Positions 1-7,984 of a DNA stretch of 64,000 nt are shown here, one piece after another. Under the pieces are notes generated by a model, which saw only the letters and a list, made by a program, of their open reading frames with translations, was not told where the DNA came from and ran no database searches. Source of the stretch: Flavobacterium fluviale (lineage in GTDB: Bacteria > Bacteroidota > Bacteroidia > Flavobacteriales > Flavobacteriaceae); assembly GCF_003312915.1 (NCBI RefSeq), contig NZ_CP030261.1, positions 558,001 to 622,000 on the forward strand, in the 5' to 3' direction. Within the stretch, counting starts at the first letter, position 1. Each line of letters starts with the position of its first letter. A program made the position numbers and the translations under genes.

Positions 1-110
1 TCAATAATCAGCAGATGAAAAGATTTATGCTGCGAAAGTACTGCTCTTACTATACTTTCTATATTCTCAATTTCGTTGTATGTGGGAATTATGACAATAC
101 TATCATTCAT
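1..110 (-). CDS. GT2 family polyprenol-phosphate mannosyltransferase-like protein (N-terminus only)
   Basis: Only the first 36 codons are inside the window; the rest lies beyond base 1. The translation opens with MNDSIVIIPTYNEIENIES. This contains the IIPTYNE nucleotide-sugar binding strand at residues 7-13 that is typical of family-2 glycosyltransferases of the dolichol/polyprenol-phosphate mannose synthase type. Such enzymes move a sugar from a nucleotide donor to a lipid carrier at the inner membrane. The gene is divergent from the DUF4271 gene, with about 100 bases between the two starts. The family assignment is good, but the exact substrate cannot be judged from this fragment. Confidence 0.8.
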   Translation of the reverse strand, partial: MNDSIVIIPTYNEIENIESIVRAVLSQHKSFHLLII

Positions 111-201
111 TTTTTCTCGGTAATTTCACCGCAAAAGTAAACTTTTTATAGCATTTGATTCATAATAAATATATAATAAAAGTATTGCATCAAAAAATTA
201 C

Positions 202-209
202 TAATTTTG
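202..209 (+). promoter_or_regulatory. Candidate -7 promoter element (TAATTTTG)
   Basis: The sequence matches TAnnTTTG, the -7 box of the Bacteroidota primary sigma factor, and lies 7 bases before the DUF4271 start. A TTG at 185-187 is only 14 bases upstream, closer than the usual -33 spacing, so the pair is imperfect. Confidence 0.4.
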
Positions 210-216
210 TAACGCT

Positions 217-885
217 ATGATTGAACAACTTCATCCTCGAATTCTGGAAAACAAAGACTGGGCAACACTTTTGTTTGTGCTGACCTTTGCTGTTGTTGCC
301 ATGACAAAATCTGCTTATGAAACTAGATTCAGTGAATTTAGTAAACTTATTTTTTCTGATAAATATGCTAAAATTTATCGTGACAACAACCACTTAAAAA
401 GCAGTTTTACAGTTGGTTTATTTTTTGTGCAAATTGTTTCGTACGCATTTTTCATTCTGCTGACGATGAACATTTTTGGACAGGCCTCTAAAACGGATTG
501 GATTTTGTTTATTCAGATCGCTACTTTCCTTCTTTATTTCATTTTAGGGAAGTATTTAATCGAGAAAATTGTAGCAGCTTCATTCAACATTGATGAATTT
601 GTAGAGCTTTTTAACTTACAAAAAGTAACTTACAGAACATATATTGGCGTTTTAATCCTACCAATCAATGCTATTTTGTTCTATTACAATAATATTCCAA
701 AAATCATACCGCTAGTAATCATAGGTATTTCCCTGTGTATTAGCGTATACTCTTACTTTATTTCAATTAAAACATATCAAAACGCAATTATCGGCAAGTT
801 ATTTTATTTTATTTTGTATCTTTGCGCTCTTGAAATAGCCCCTTATTATTTTCTTTATTATTGGATAACAAAAGGGAGTGCTTAG
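217..885 (+). CDS. DUF4271 family integral membrane protein
   Basis: A 222-residue protein with about six hydrophobic helices, near residues 14-30, 66-90, 95-115, 138-160, 162-182 and 190-215. Loops are short and there is no signal peptide. Size, helix pattern and position directly before a HemD-like gene match the DUF4271 proteins of Flavobacteriaceae, whose function is unknown. It sits in the inner membrane by prediction. The downstream gene starts 14 bases after its stop, so the two are probably co-transcribed. No catalytic motif is visible, and the pairing with a HemD-like enzyme is the only functional hint. Confidence 0.82.
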   Translation: MIEQLHPRILENKDWATLLFVLTFAVVAMTKSAYETRFSEFSKLIFSDKYAKIYRDNNHLKSSFTVGLFFVQIVSYAFFILLTMNIFGQASKTDWILFIQIATFLLYFILGKYLIEKIVAASFNIDEFVELFNLQKVTYRTYIGVLILPINAILFYYNNIPKIIPLVIIGISLCISVYSYFISIKTYQNAIIGKLFYFILYLCALEIAPYYFLYYWITKGSA

Positions 886-899
886 AAAATGTTTATAAT

Positions 900-1649
900 A
901 TGAAAGTGAAAACAATTTTGGTGTCACAGCCTGAACCTAAAGTGGAGAATTCTCCTTACTTTGAGCTCCAACAAAAACACAAAATAAAAATTGATTTCAG
1001 ACCATTTATTCATGTGGAAGGGGTTAGCGCAAAAGAGATTCGATTACAAAAAATCGATCTTAATCATTACACTGCGATCATTTTAACAAGTAGAAATGCT
1101 GTAGATCATTTTTTTAGAGTTGCTGATGAAATGCGTTACAAAGTTCCTGAAGGATTGAAGTATTTCTGTCAATCTGAGGCTGTTGCGTTTTACCTTCAAA
1201 AGTATGTTGTGTACAGAAAACGTAAAATTTACGTTGGAGCAAAAGATTTTGCAGATTTATCTCCGCTGATTAAGAAGTACAAAGATGAGAAATTCTTACT
1301 TCCTGCATCTGACCAGTTAAACGCTGATGCACCTGTAACATTAAACAATCTTAAAGTAGATTGGGCACAAGCTATTTTTTACAGAACTGTAATGAGTGAT
1401 TTGTCTGACTTAGCTGATGTTTATTATGACGTTTTAGCTTTTTTCAGCCCGACTGGAATTAAATCTTTATTTAAAAATTTCCCAGATTTCAAACAAAACG
1501 ATACTAGAATCGCCGTATTTGGAAGCACAACTCAAAAAGAGGCTTTGGATCATGGTTTAAGAATTGATATTCTTGCTCCAACTCCTGAAACACCTTCTAT
1601 GACAATGGCTCTAGAAAAATACGTTGCCGAAGCAAACAAAGGAAAATAA
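900..1649 (+). CDS. Uroporphyrinogen-III synthase (HemD-like)
   Basis: A 249-residue cytosolic protein of the HemD fold, which closes hydroxymethylbilane into uroporphyrinogen III with inversion of ring D in haem/sirohaem synthesis. The family is weakly conserved. Recognisable parts are the ILTSRNAVDHFF segment (about residues 61-72), the FFSPTGIKSLF segment (about 180-190) and a C-terminal PETPSMTMAL helix. I chose ATG 900 over an in-frame ATG at 861. The earlier start would overlap DUF4271 by 25 bases and add 13 residues without family similarity. A 17-bp-stem terminator follows. Co-transcription with DUF4271 is likely. Bacteroidota can carry a second HemD near hemC, so this may not be the only one. 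Confidence 0.8.
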   Translation: MKVKTILVSQPEPKVENSPYFELQQKHKIKIDFRPFIHVEGVSAKEIRLQKIDLNHYTAIILTSRNAVDHFFRVADEMRYKVPEGLKYFCQSEAVAFYLQKYVVYRKRKIYVGAKDFADLSPLIKKYKDEKFLLPASDQLNADAPVTLNNLKVDWAQAIFYRTVMSDLSDLADVYYDVLAFFSPTGIKSLFKNFPDFKQNDTRIAVFGSTTQKEALDHGLRIDILAPTPETPSMTMALEKYVAEANKGK

Positions 1650-1681
1650 CCTTATAAAATATTCTCCCGAAGCCTCGGGAT

Positions 1682-1724
1682 AAAATTCCAAATTCCAAAT
1701 TAATCACTTGGAATTTGGAATTTT
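1682..1724 (+). terminator. Rho-independent terminator after the HemD-like gene
   Basis: A perfect 17-bp stem (1682-1698 with 1708-1724, 9-base loop) is followed by a T-rich tract. The arms are built from TTCCAAATTCC / GGAATTTGGAA, a hairpin sequence reused at several other gene ends in this window. Confidence 0.8.
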
Positions 1725-1742
1725 TCTTTTTATTAACTATAT

Positions 1743-2055
1743 GTTTCCCGTGATTGAAACCACGGGTTATATTGAAATTGTGCAGAGAAAAAATATAGCC
1801 TGCGGTTTCAACCGTATAAACACAATCAGCGTCCAATTCGCAAGGTTGATTAATACGTTTCCCGTGGTTGAAACCACGGGTTATATTAAAATTGTGCAGA
1901 GAAAAAATATAGCCTGCGGTTTCAACCGCAGGAACATAATCAACGTCCAAAACGGTTGTTAATCCGCAAACTGATCGGGATTAGAAATTCTCAACGATAC
2001 GTTTCCCATAGTTAAAACCACGAGCTATATTAAAATTGCATTGAGAAACAATACG
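1743..2055. repeat. REP/BIME-like cluster, three units
   Basis: Two well-conserved units (from about 1743 and 1857) and one decayed unit (from about 2001) each begin with a palindrome of the form CCCGTGGTTGAAACCACGGG. The two good units end with its inverse-orientation relative CCTGCGGTTTCAACCGCAGG. Between the palindromes lies a constant spacer containing TTGTGCAGAGAAAAAATATA. Open reading frames crossing this block on both strands are products of the repeat. It fills most of the 530-base gap between the HemD-like gene and the Lrp gene. It resembles bacterial REP pairs mobilised by Y1 (RAYT) transposases; no such transposase is in the window. Confidence 0.75.
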
Positions 2056-2181
2056 CCATATCTTTAATTTGACCCAAAATTTCAATATCAAATATTGGAA
2101 TTTTCATTTCCACAGCATTTTAACTACATTTGATTTCTATTCTAAACCCAAATCACAAGAAATACTTTCAAATTGTAAGTT

Positions 2182-2652
2182 ATGAAAATCAACTCCCTTT
2201 TAATTGAAATTGACGGAATCGACAAAGAAATCCTTCGGTACTTAATGGACGATGCCCGAAAACCAATTTTGCAAATCGCCAATAAAATCGGAATTTCTGG
2301 AGCAGCCATTCATCAGAGATTAAAGAAACTGGAACAATCCGGCGTTATTTCTGGATCTAAATTTACTGTAAACCCAAAGGTTTTAGGTTACAACACAATG
2401 GCGTTTATTGGAGTTTATTTGGACAAAGCTTCCCGAAATTCTGAAGCCGTAAAAGAACTCAGAAAAATTCCCGAAGTTCTAGAATGTCATTATACTACAG
2501 GAAACTGGTCGGTTTTAATTAAAATTATCTGTCGTGATAACGAACATTTAATGCAGCTTTTAAATACAAAAATTCAAGCTATTGAAGGTGTTTCGAGAAC
2601 AGAAACTTTTATTTCGCTGGATCAGCAGATTGACAGACAGATTCAGCTTTAG
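2182..2652 (+). CDS. Lrp/AsnC family transcriptional regulator
   Basis: A 156-residue DNA-binding protein. An AsnC-type helix-turn-helix covers about residues 13-61, with ILQIANKIGISGAAIHQRLK as the HTH core. It is followed by an alpha/beta ligand-binding RAM domain (about 70-150). Proteins of this family form octamers and sense amino acids or related metabolites. No neighbouring metabolic gene shares its strand, so the effector is unknown. The gene stands alone between the REP-like cluster and a perfect hairpin terminator. Family assignment is firm; the regulon is not predictable. Confidence 0.93.
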   Translation: MKINSLLIEIDGIDKEILRYLMDDARKPILQIANKIGISGAAIHQRLKKLEQSGVISGSKFTVNPKVLGYNTMAFIGVYLDKASRNSEAVKELRKIPEVLECHYTTGNWSVLIKIICRDNEHLMQLLNTKIQAIEGVSRTETFISLDQQIDRQIQL

Positions 2653-2697
2653 AATTAGAAAATGTGTCAATTTGATAATTAGATAATTTTAAAATAA

Positions 2698-2763
2698 TTG
2701 TCAGGCTGAGAAAAGTCGAAGCAGGTTACACATAAAAGCTTCGACTTCGCTGAGCCTGACAAG
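2698..2763. repeat. Inverted repeat, TTGTCAGGCTGAG arms
   Basis: The outer arms TTGTCAGGCTGAG and CTGAGCCTGACAA differ at one position, and an inner pair GTCGAAG / CTTCGAC extends the hairpin. It has the style of the dispersed long palindromes seen elsewhere in the window and lies between two convergent genes. Confidence 0.7.
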
Positions 2764-2780
2764 AGTTTATCAAAAAACAA

Positions 2781-2813
2781 AAACGCGACAGATTTTAAAA
2801 ATCTGTCGCGTTT
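2781..2813. terminator. Bidirectional hairpin terminator
   Basis: A perfect 16-bp stem (2781-2796 with 2798-2813) with A-rich and T-rich ends lies between the convergent Lrp and metallopeptidase genes. The core GACAGATTTT/AAAATCTGTC resembles the hairpins at 31541 and 31805. Confidence 0.8.
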
Positions 2814-2857
2814 GATATAAATTTCTAATTGACTAATTGTCTCAATTCTCAAATTAA

Positions 2858-3544
2858 TTAGTTTCTCCTACTTCCCGAATAAATTGAGATATAGTATAAC
2901 AACGTGGCGATAGAACCAATTGCAGCCACAACATACGTTCTTGCAGCCCATTTTAAAGCATCTTTTGCTCCTGCCTGCTCTTCTTGCGTCAGCATGTGTT
3001 TGTTTTCCAGCCAAGCCAGTGCACGGTTACTTGCATCGTATTCTACAGGAAGTGTAATAATCGAAAACAAAGTTGTTGCTGCGAAAACGATAATTCCAAC
3101 TAATAATAATTGTGGAAAAACTTTAATCATTAAGATTCCGGCAATTAAAATCCATTGCACGTAGTTTGAAGCTACGCTTACAATCGGCACTAATTTCGAA
3201 CGCATTGTCAGCCATTCGTAACCAATTGCATGTTGTACGGCGTGACCGCATTCGTGTGCTGCAACTGCCGCAGCTGCCGCGTTTCTGTGATTATAAACAG
3301 CTTCACTTAAATTTACTGTTTTATCTGAAGGATTATAATGATCTGTTAACTGACCTGGTGTCGAAATAACACGAACATCTGTAATTCCGTTATCGGCAAG
3401 CATTTTTTCGGCAATTTCTGCGCCGCTCATTCCGTTTCTTAGTTGTAATTTTGAATATAATTCAAATTTACTCTTTAGCTGAGAACTTACCAGCCAGCTG
3501 AACAACATTATAGCCCCAGCAATAATTAGATATCCAGATCCCAT
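2858..3544 (-). CDS. Zinc metallopeptidase, membrane-anchored (PF04298 type)
   Basis: A 228-residue protein carrying the zinc-protease motif HECGH at residues 97-101, in the context AAHECGHAVQHAIGYE. Hydrophobic helices lie near residues 4-20, 128-165 (two) and 203-222. The layout matches the neutral zinc metallopeptidase family PF04298, whose substrates are unknown. It is predicted to be an inner-membrane enzyme. The VEYDASNRA segment near residues 167-175 is the usual conserved stretch after the third helix. The gene is monocistronic and convergent with Lrp. Confidence 0.88.
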   Translation of the reverse strand: MGSGYLIIAGAIMLFSWLVSSQLKSKFELYSKLQLRNGMSGAEIAEKMLADNGITDVRVISTPGQLTDHYNPSDKTVNLSEAVYNHRNAAAAAVAAHECGHAVQHAIGYEWLTMRSKLVPIVSVASNYVQWILIAGILMIKVFPQLLLVGIIVFAATTLFSIITLPVEYDASNRALAWLENKHMLTQEEQAGAKDALKWAARTYVVAAIGSIATLLYYISIYSGSRRN

Positions 3545-3648
3545 ATTTTCTAGTGTTTTTAGATTGATTTTTAAATTTACAAAACAAACTGCAAATTATG
3601 AACCATTTTAACAAAATGTCATTTTGACATTTCTTTACTCCTTTTGTC

Positions 3649-4278
3649 TTAATTCAACATATTGTTCTTGAGCAGAAAAGCTATTAATTCTGCCACATTC
3701 TTCATTTTGTATTTTTGAAGAATATTACGGCGATGGGTTTGTACCGTTAAGAAACTCAAAAATAAATCGTCTGCAATTTCCTGAGTCGATTTTCCTTGAG
3801 ACAACAGTAAAGCAATATCGCGCTCCCTTCTGCTTAAAGCAGGAATACGTTCTAAATCTTCAGATAATGGCTGGCTGATTATTGTTTTCACTTCCTCGCT
3901 AAAAACAATTTCACCTTTTATAGCTTTATAAATACAATTTTTAAATTCATCAAAAGATGCATTTTTTAAAATATATCCATTTCCTCCATTCTGAATAAAC
4001 TGCATAACCAAACTTCTTTCAGATTGACTGCTCATGCCTATAATTACAATTTTAGGATGTTTCTGTTTGATTGTTTTACAAAGATCAACTCCATTTATAA
4101 CCGGCAGGAAAATATCCATTAAAATTAAATCAACATTGTTATCTTCAATATATTCTAAAAGTGATATTCCCGATTGAAATTTTTCTACAATTTTAATAGT
4201 CTTCAATTCCGACAACAATCCTGAAATGCCCGAAATCACAATTGGGTGGTCGTCTACAATTACTGTTTTATATATCAT
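3649..4278 (-). CDS. NarL/LuxR-type response regulator
   Basis: A 209-residue two-domain regulator. The receiver domain (about 4-118) has acidic residues D9-D10, phosphoacceptor D55 in LILMDIFLP, and K105. A LuxR-type HTH follows (about 145-205, LSRRERDIALLLSQGKSTQE). It starts 13 bases after the stop of the sensor kinase gene and is its probable partner. NarL-type regulators bind inverted heptamers spaced by 2 bp; just such a palindrome lies upstream of the kinase gene and may be its target (inference). Confidence 0.93.
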   Translation of the reverse strand: MIYKTVIVDDHPIVISGISGLLSELKTIKIVEKFQSGISLLEYIEDNNVDLILMDIFLPVINGVDLCKTIKQKHPKIVIIGMSSQSERSLVMQFIQNGGNGYILKNASFDEFKNCIYKAIKGEIVFSEEVKTIISQPLSEDLERIPALSRRERDIALLLSQGKSTQEIADDLFLSFLTVQTHRRNILQKYKMKNVAELIAFLLKNNMLN

Positions 4279-4291
4279 TTTTAGTATATAG

Positions 4292-6280
4292 TTATATCTT
4301 CAACTCAATATAAGTCGAAGTTCCTTTATTAATAACCGAATCTATTTCTAGTTTCCCGTTTAGAAATGCTACACGGTTTTTTATATTTCTAAGTCCCATG
4401 CCTTCCCTTTTTTCTGCATGTTTAACATTAAACCCAATCCCATTATCCTCTACAGTAATAAAAAAAACATCTTTATTCTGTGAGCAGGAAACTAAAATCT
4501 GCGAAGCTTTTGCATATTTTAGGGAATTATTCAAAAGTTCCTGAATAATCCTGTAAATCATCATTTCTAGATGTTGGGGCAGTTTTGCTTTCTTAATTAA
4601 ATATTGAAATTCAACCGTAGTTTCAGAATTTGAATGTGACGCGCACAAATCTTTCAATGCATGTTCAAGTCCTAATTTCATTAAGCTTTCGGGCATCAAA
4701 TTTTGAGATATATTGCGAAGTTCTTTAATCGAGTCGTTCAGCATTTCATTAATGCTCGGACTGTTTTCTTTATCCTTCCGATTAGCAAGATTCAAATGCA
4801 TTTTCAAACCAGAAAGCATACTTCCTAATCCATCGTGCAGATCTCTTGCAATTCTTTTTCGTTCGATTTCTTCACCTTGAATTAATGCATTTGAAATCGA
4901 TAATTTCTGTTGATTTTCCAGCGCTGATAATTCTTGCTGTAAATTAACTTCTTTTTGATAACTCAGCTTTTTTTGATTGTTATTGTAAATCCACAAAAAC
5001 AAAACAGTTAGAAACAACAAAAATGAAAGAGCCGCAAAAAGCATGGTATTAAGTCTATTATTATTGACTTGTAAAACTGCTTTTTCATTTTCTGACTGCA
5101 GTAAAGAGATTTTTTTCTCGCTTTCTGCTTTTTTATATTTTGCTTCGAGTTCTACAATTTCATTTTTTAGACTGGCATCGTTCAAACTATCATTTATAAC
5201 ATTGTATTTATTCGAATAAAAATAAGCTTTAGAATATTCTTTTGTCGCATTATAAACTTTGGACAATTCTTTGTAGTAATTCTTTTTGTCTACAATAAAC
5301 TGTGTGTTCTTTACTAAATATTCTAAATTATTTTTGGCCTTATCATATTTTTTGAGTTTAAAAAGCACCTCATATTCAGCAAATTTCAATCTGTGTAAAG
5401 CGATTGAATTATTATGCTTTGCAGAAGATTCTATTCCTTTTTCAAAACTAATTAGTGCTTCGCTGTGTTTATTCTGTTTAGCATAATAAAGTCCTTCTGA
5501 ATAATAATATGAATCATTCAAATTCGATTCCGGATAATTTTTTAAAGTCAAAAAAGCTTTATCGAGTACACTTTTAGCATCATAAAAATGTTTGAGTTCT
5601 ACCAAATTCTCTGCATTAATAATATAAGTCTCCATTTTAGACTCTGCTAAAGTTGCTGATTTTTTAGTGGTACTTTCTATATATTTTTGCGCCTGATCCA
5701 GATATTCTGCAGCTTTTTCCCTTTCTCCATTATTCATAAAAATAATTGCAACTGCCTTGTTTAAACCGCTGATCAATTCAAAATCACCGCTTCTTTTAGC
5801 AATCGGAATGGCTTCATTTACCAATAATCGCATATAGGCATTCTCGTTATTCTTGCGTTGCTGCATAATACCATAATTCTGCAGTATAATCGCCCGAAGT
5901 CTATATGCTTCTTTATAGCGGTATTTTTTAAGTTTTTCATTGGCTTCCAATAAAGCTTTCTCAAAACCCTCTATATCGCCCTTTTCAAGAAAGCTATTCG
6001 CATTGTAATACAGTGAAAGATCTTTCAAAAAAGGAAATTTTGTTTTTAATCGATTTCCCTGTTTAAGATATTCTTTGGAACTTTTCACATCTTGCACCAT
6101 CAGGAACAATTTGGATAACCTAAAACTGTTTAGACTCCTGATACTGTCAGACTTAATGTTTTTGGTAAAATTAACAATACTGTCAATGTAAACAGTATCA
6201 TCATCTAGTGAAAGAATTACTTGCGAATTGGAAACAGCAGAGAAACATAAAAAAAGCAGTAAGGCGTAGATTTTATTCAT
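4292..6280 (-). CDS. TPR-containing sensor histidine kinase (HisKA_3)
   Basis: A 662-residue kinase from ATG 6280. The upstream in-frame ATG at 6301 would bury the signal peptide MNKIYALLLFLCFSAVSNSQ. Domain order: signal peptide, a long helical TPR-like periplasmic region (about 25-380), a transmembrane helix (about 410-432), a coiled coil, the HisKA_3 phosphoacceptor helix with RIARDLHDGLGS (His near 482), and a HATPase with DNGIGF and GMGLRNIKNR boxes. It likely senses an envelope signal through the TPR region and phosphorylates the adjacent NarL-type regulator. It is divergent from the small lipoprotein gene across a palindrome-bearing intergenic region. Confidence 0.92.
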   Translation of the reverse strand: MNKIYALLLFLCFSAVSNSQVILSLDDDTVYIDSIVNFTKNIKSDSIRSLNSFRLSKLFLMVQDVKSSKEYLKQGNRLKTKFPFLKDLSLYYNANSFLEKGDIEGFEKALLEANEKLKKYRYKEAYRLRAIILQNYGIMQQRKNNENAYMRLLVNEAIPIAKRSGDFELISGLNKAVAIIFMNNGEREKAAEYLDQAQKYIESTTKKSATLAESKMETYIINAENLVELKHFYDAKSVLDKAFLTLKNYPESNLNDSYYYSEGLYYAKQNKHSEALISFEKGIESSAKHNNSIALHRLKFAEYEVLFKLKKYDKAKNNLEYLVKNTQFIVDKKNYYKELSKVYNATKEYSKAYFYSNKYNVINDSLNDASLKNEIVELEAKYKKAESEKKISLLQSENEKAVLQVNNNRLNTMLFAALSFLLFLTVLFLWIYNNNQKKLSYQKEVNLQQELSALENQQKLSISNALIQGEEIERKRIARDLHDGLGSMLSGLKMHLNLANRKDKENSPSINEMLNDSIKELRNISQNLMPESLMKLGLEHALKDLCASHSNSETTVEFQYLIKKAKLPQHLEMMIYRIIQELLNNSLKYAKASQILVSCSQNKDVFFITVEDNGIGFNVKHAEKREGMGLRNIKNRVAFLNGKLEIDSVINKGTSTYIELKI

Positions 6281-6344
6281 AGATGGGAGGCATTTACTCA
6301 AAGTTATTAAAGCTTAACGACTTTCGAAAAAAAATAGAACATTT

Positions 6345-6385
6345 TACCTGATATCAGGTAAAAAAAAATACACTTTATCAGGTAT
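6345..6385. promoter_or_regulatory. Candidate NarL-type operator: 7-2-7 palindrome plus third half-site
   Basis: TACCTGATATCAGGTA at 6345-6360 is a perfect 16-bp palindrome, readable as the heptamers TACCTGA and TCAGGTA separated by 2 bp. A further TATCAGGTA lies at 6377-6385, repeating 6352-6360 with a 25-bp shift. This matches the 7-2-7 layout used by NarL-family regulators. It sits between the kinase gene and the divergent lipoprotein gene, upstream of the latter's putative promoter. Confidence 0.6.
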
Positions 6386-6407
6386 TGGTATCTCTTTTAT
6401 TAGGGTC

Positions 6408-6415
6408 TAATTTTG
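6408..6415 (+). promoter_or_regulatory. Candidate -7 promoter element (TAATTTTG) of the lipoprotein gene
   Basis: This matches TAnnTTTG, 33 bases before the lipoprotein start. TTGG at 6385-6388 sits about 20 bases upstream as a possible -33 box and touches the third operator half-site, so a regulator bound there could contact RNA polymerase. Confidence 0.45.
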
Positions 6416-6448
6416 TTAGACTATGAATATTAATTAAAGAATTTTATT

Positions 6449-6850
6449 ATGAAATCGATTTTAAAAACTTTAGCAATTGTATTGACTCTTGCTTTTACAG
6501 CAGTTTCTTGCAGCAGCGATAACGACGATAACAACTCAGGAAGCGGATCAAGAGACATTAAATATGAAGTAACTGGAAACTACTCTGGAAAAACCAGTGC
6601 AACATATACTGAATCTGGTAATGGCGGACAAAACGTAGACATTACTTCGTTACCTTGGAGTAAAGAATTTACTGCATCTGCGGATACTTATGGTGCTGGA
6701 ATAACAGTAAGTGGATATGGCGGTAATGCAGGTCAAACTTTAACTGTAAAAATTATTGTTGGAGGAAAAGTAGAAAAAGAAACTACTGCAACAGCAAATA
6801 GCGAGGGGATTATAGTAGCCGCTCCAGGATCTTTTGTTTTCGCACAATAA
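6449..6850 (+). CDS. Small lipoprotein, function unknown
   Basis: A 133-residue protein with a lipoprotein signal: MKSILKTLAI followed by a hydrophobic stretch and a lipobox ending FTAVSC, giving lipidated Cys21. After it comes an Asp/Asn/Ser-rich linker (SSDNDDNNSGSGS). The remainder is a beta-rich Thr/Gly/Ala domain of about 95 residues that I do not recognise. The acidic tail after Cys resembles the Bacteroidota surface-export signal for lipoproteins. Its divergent arrangement with the NarL-type system and the palindrome in its promoter suggest that it is a target of that system (inference). Confidence 0.75.
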   Translation: MKSILKTLAIVLTLAFTAVSCSSDNDDNNSGSGSRDIKYEVTGNYSGKTSATYTESGNGGQNVDITSLPWSKEFTASADTYGAGITVSGYGGNAGQTLTVKIIVGGKVEKETTATANSEGIIVAAPGSFVFAQ

Positions 6851-6894
6851 TTATTGAAAAATTAGAATTTAAATTTTTTGTTTTTGGTAAAAGA

Positions 6895-6920
6895 AAAAGC
6901 TTCGTAAATACGAAGCTTTT
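6895..6920. terminator. Bidirectional hairpin terminator
   Basis: A perfect 11-bp stem AAAAGCTTCGT / ACGAAGCTTTT (6895-6905 with 6910-6920) with a 4-base loop lies between the convergent lipoprotein and membrane-protein genes. Confidence 0.8.
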
Positions 6921-6926
6921 CTTTAT

Positions 6927-7523
6927 TTATGACTCTAATTGATGATTGACTTCTTCAAATTTTCCAATAAGATCATTTATTTTCTCCTGCTGTTTTTTAA
7001 TTTGTTTTGGACGAATATAGAACCAATTAAACATCATCCACAACAAAGTGATACCGTACGTTAAAGATACTCCTAAAAGCGTCATTCTGCTGGCGTACTC
7101 ATACATATATAAACAAATACCAACTGTAAGTGCCAAAAAGTAAAAAGTCATCATTTTGGTCTGCAGAAATTGTTGTTTCTTTTTAATTACAATCAAGTTT
7201 TGAAGATATTCCTGATTCGTTTGTGTGGCTTCAATATTTTTATATTTGCTCAGTAATTTATTATAAGTGAATAAGTAAATCACCATAGCCAGTATTGTTA
7301 TAACAATTCCGATTTTAGTCGAAATAAACTGCGGCTGATAATATATCCAGATAAACACTATAAAAACAGAAGTTACCAAAACTAATATATTAACAATCCA
7401 TAAACTTCTCAAACCTGCTTTTTTAAATTTGGCTACTCTTGCCAGCAAATCCTGCATGTCTGGCTGACTTACAGATTGTTTTCTCCATAAATCTTTAAAA
7501 TCTATATTGTTATCGTTGTCCAT
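6927..7523 (-). CDS. Membrane protein in sigma-factor operon, possible anti-sigma partner
   Basis: A 198-residue protein with about four hydrophobic helices near residues 39-60, 70-87, 125-143 and 150-168. An N-terminal cytosolic stretch (about 1-35) carries DLWRKQ. Its start overlaps the stop region of the ECF sigma gene by 14 bases, the usual layout for sigma and co-expressed regulator. It lacks the zinc-binding HxxxCxxC motif of ZAS-type anti-sigma factors. A role in restraining the sigma factor is therefore inferred from position only. Confidence 0.65.
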   Translation of the reverse strand: MDNDNNIDFKDLWRKQSVSQPDMQDLLARVAKFKKAGLRSLWIVNILVLVTSVFIVFIWIYYQPQFISTKIGIVITILAMVIYLFTYNKLLSKYKNIEATQTNQEYLQNLIVIKKKQQFLQTKMMTFYFLALTVGICLYMYEYASRMTLLGVSLTYGITLLWMMFNWFYIRPKQIKKQQEKINDLIGKFEEVNHQLES

Positions 7524-7983
7524 TTTCTTTAAATTTTTGAGTCAGTTTTTCTTTAATCCTGTGAATTTTCACTCTTACATTTGCTTCAGAAAGTCCCACA
7601 ATCTTGGCGATTTCTGCCTGCTTTATATCTTCTAATTCAAGCGAAATAATGATACGTTCTGTTTCGGGTAATTCAGCAATACATTTGTACAAAAACTGAA
7701 TTTGAGGTTCTAATGAAATTTGTTTTTCTTCTGAAAGATGAACGGGCAGCTCTGATTTCGGAAAACGTTTTTGTTTTTCAATCTGCCTAAGACAATTATT
7801 AGAAGCAATTCTAAAAATCCAAGTTCCAATAGAAGATTCATTTCTAAAGGTTTCCAGTTTCTGCCAGACAATTATAAAAGTTTCCTGAGCCAAATCCTGC
7901 GCGGCATCATAATCGTTTACAAAACCCATGCAAAGCCTGAAAATCCTATCCCAATATGTTTTATAGATATCTTCGAATTCCAT
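7510..7983 (-). CDS. RNA polymerase ECF sigma factor (sigma-70 family)
   Basis: A 157-residue extracytoplasmic-function sigma factor. Region 2 (about residues 5-70) has DAAQDLAQETFIIVWQKL. Region 4 (about 98-150) has KQAEIAKIVGLSEANVRVKI, an HTH that recognises the -35 element. The protein is short and single-chain with no extra domain. It lies one base after a secreted hydrolase gene and overlaps the following membrane-protein gene. The three probably form one transcript running hydrolase, sigma, membrane protein. Confidence 0.92.
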   Translation of the reverse strand: MEFEDIYKTYWDRIFRLCMGFVNDYDAAQDLAQETFIIVWQKLETFRNESSIGTWIFRIASNNCLRQIEKQKRFPKSELPVHLSEEKQISLEPQIQFLYKCIAELPETERIIISLELEDIKQAEIAKIVGLSEANVRVKIHRIKEKLTQKFKENGQR

Positions 7984-7984
7984 T

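Noticed and set aside
1597..1962. Open frames on both strands through the REP cluster
   Set aside because: Their translations repeat the same peptide from the repeated units and read through palindromes; they have no protein-like features.
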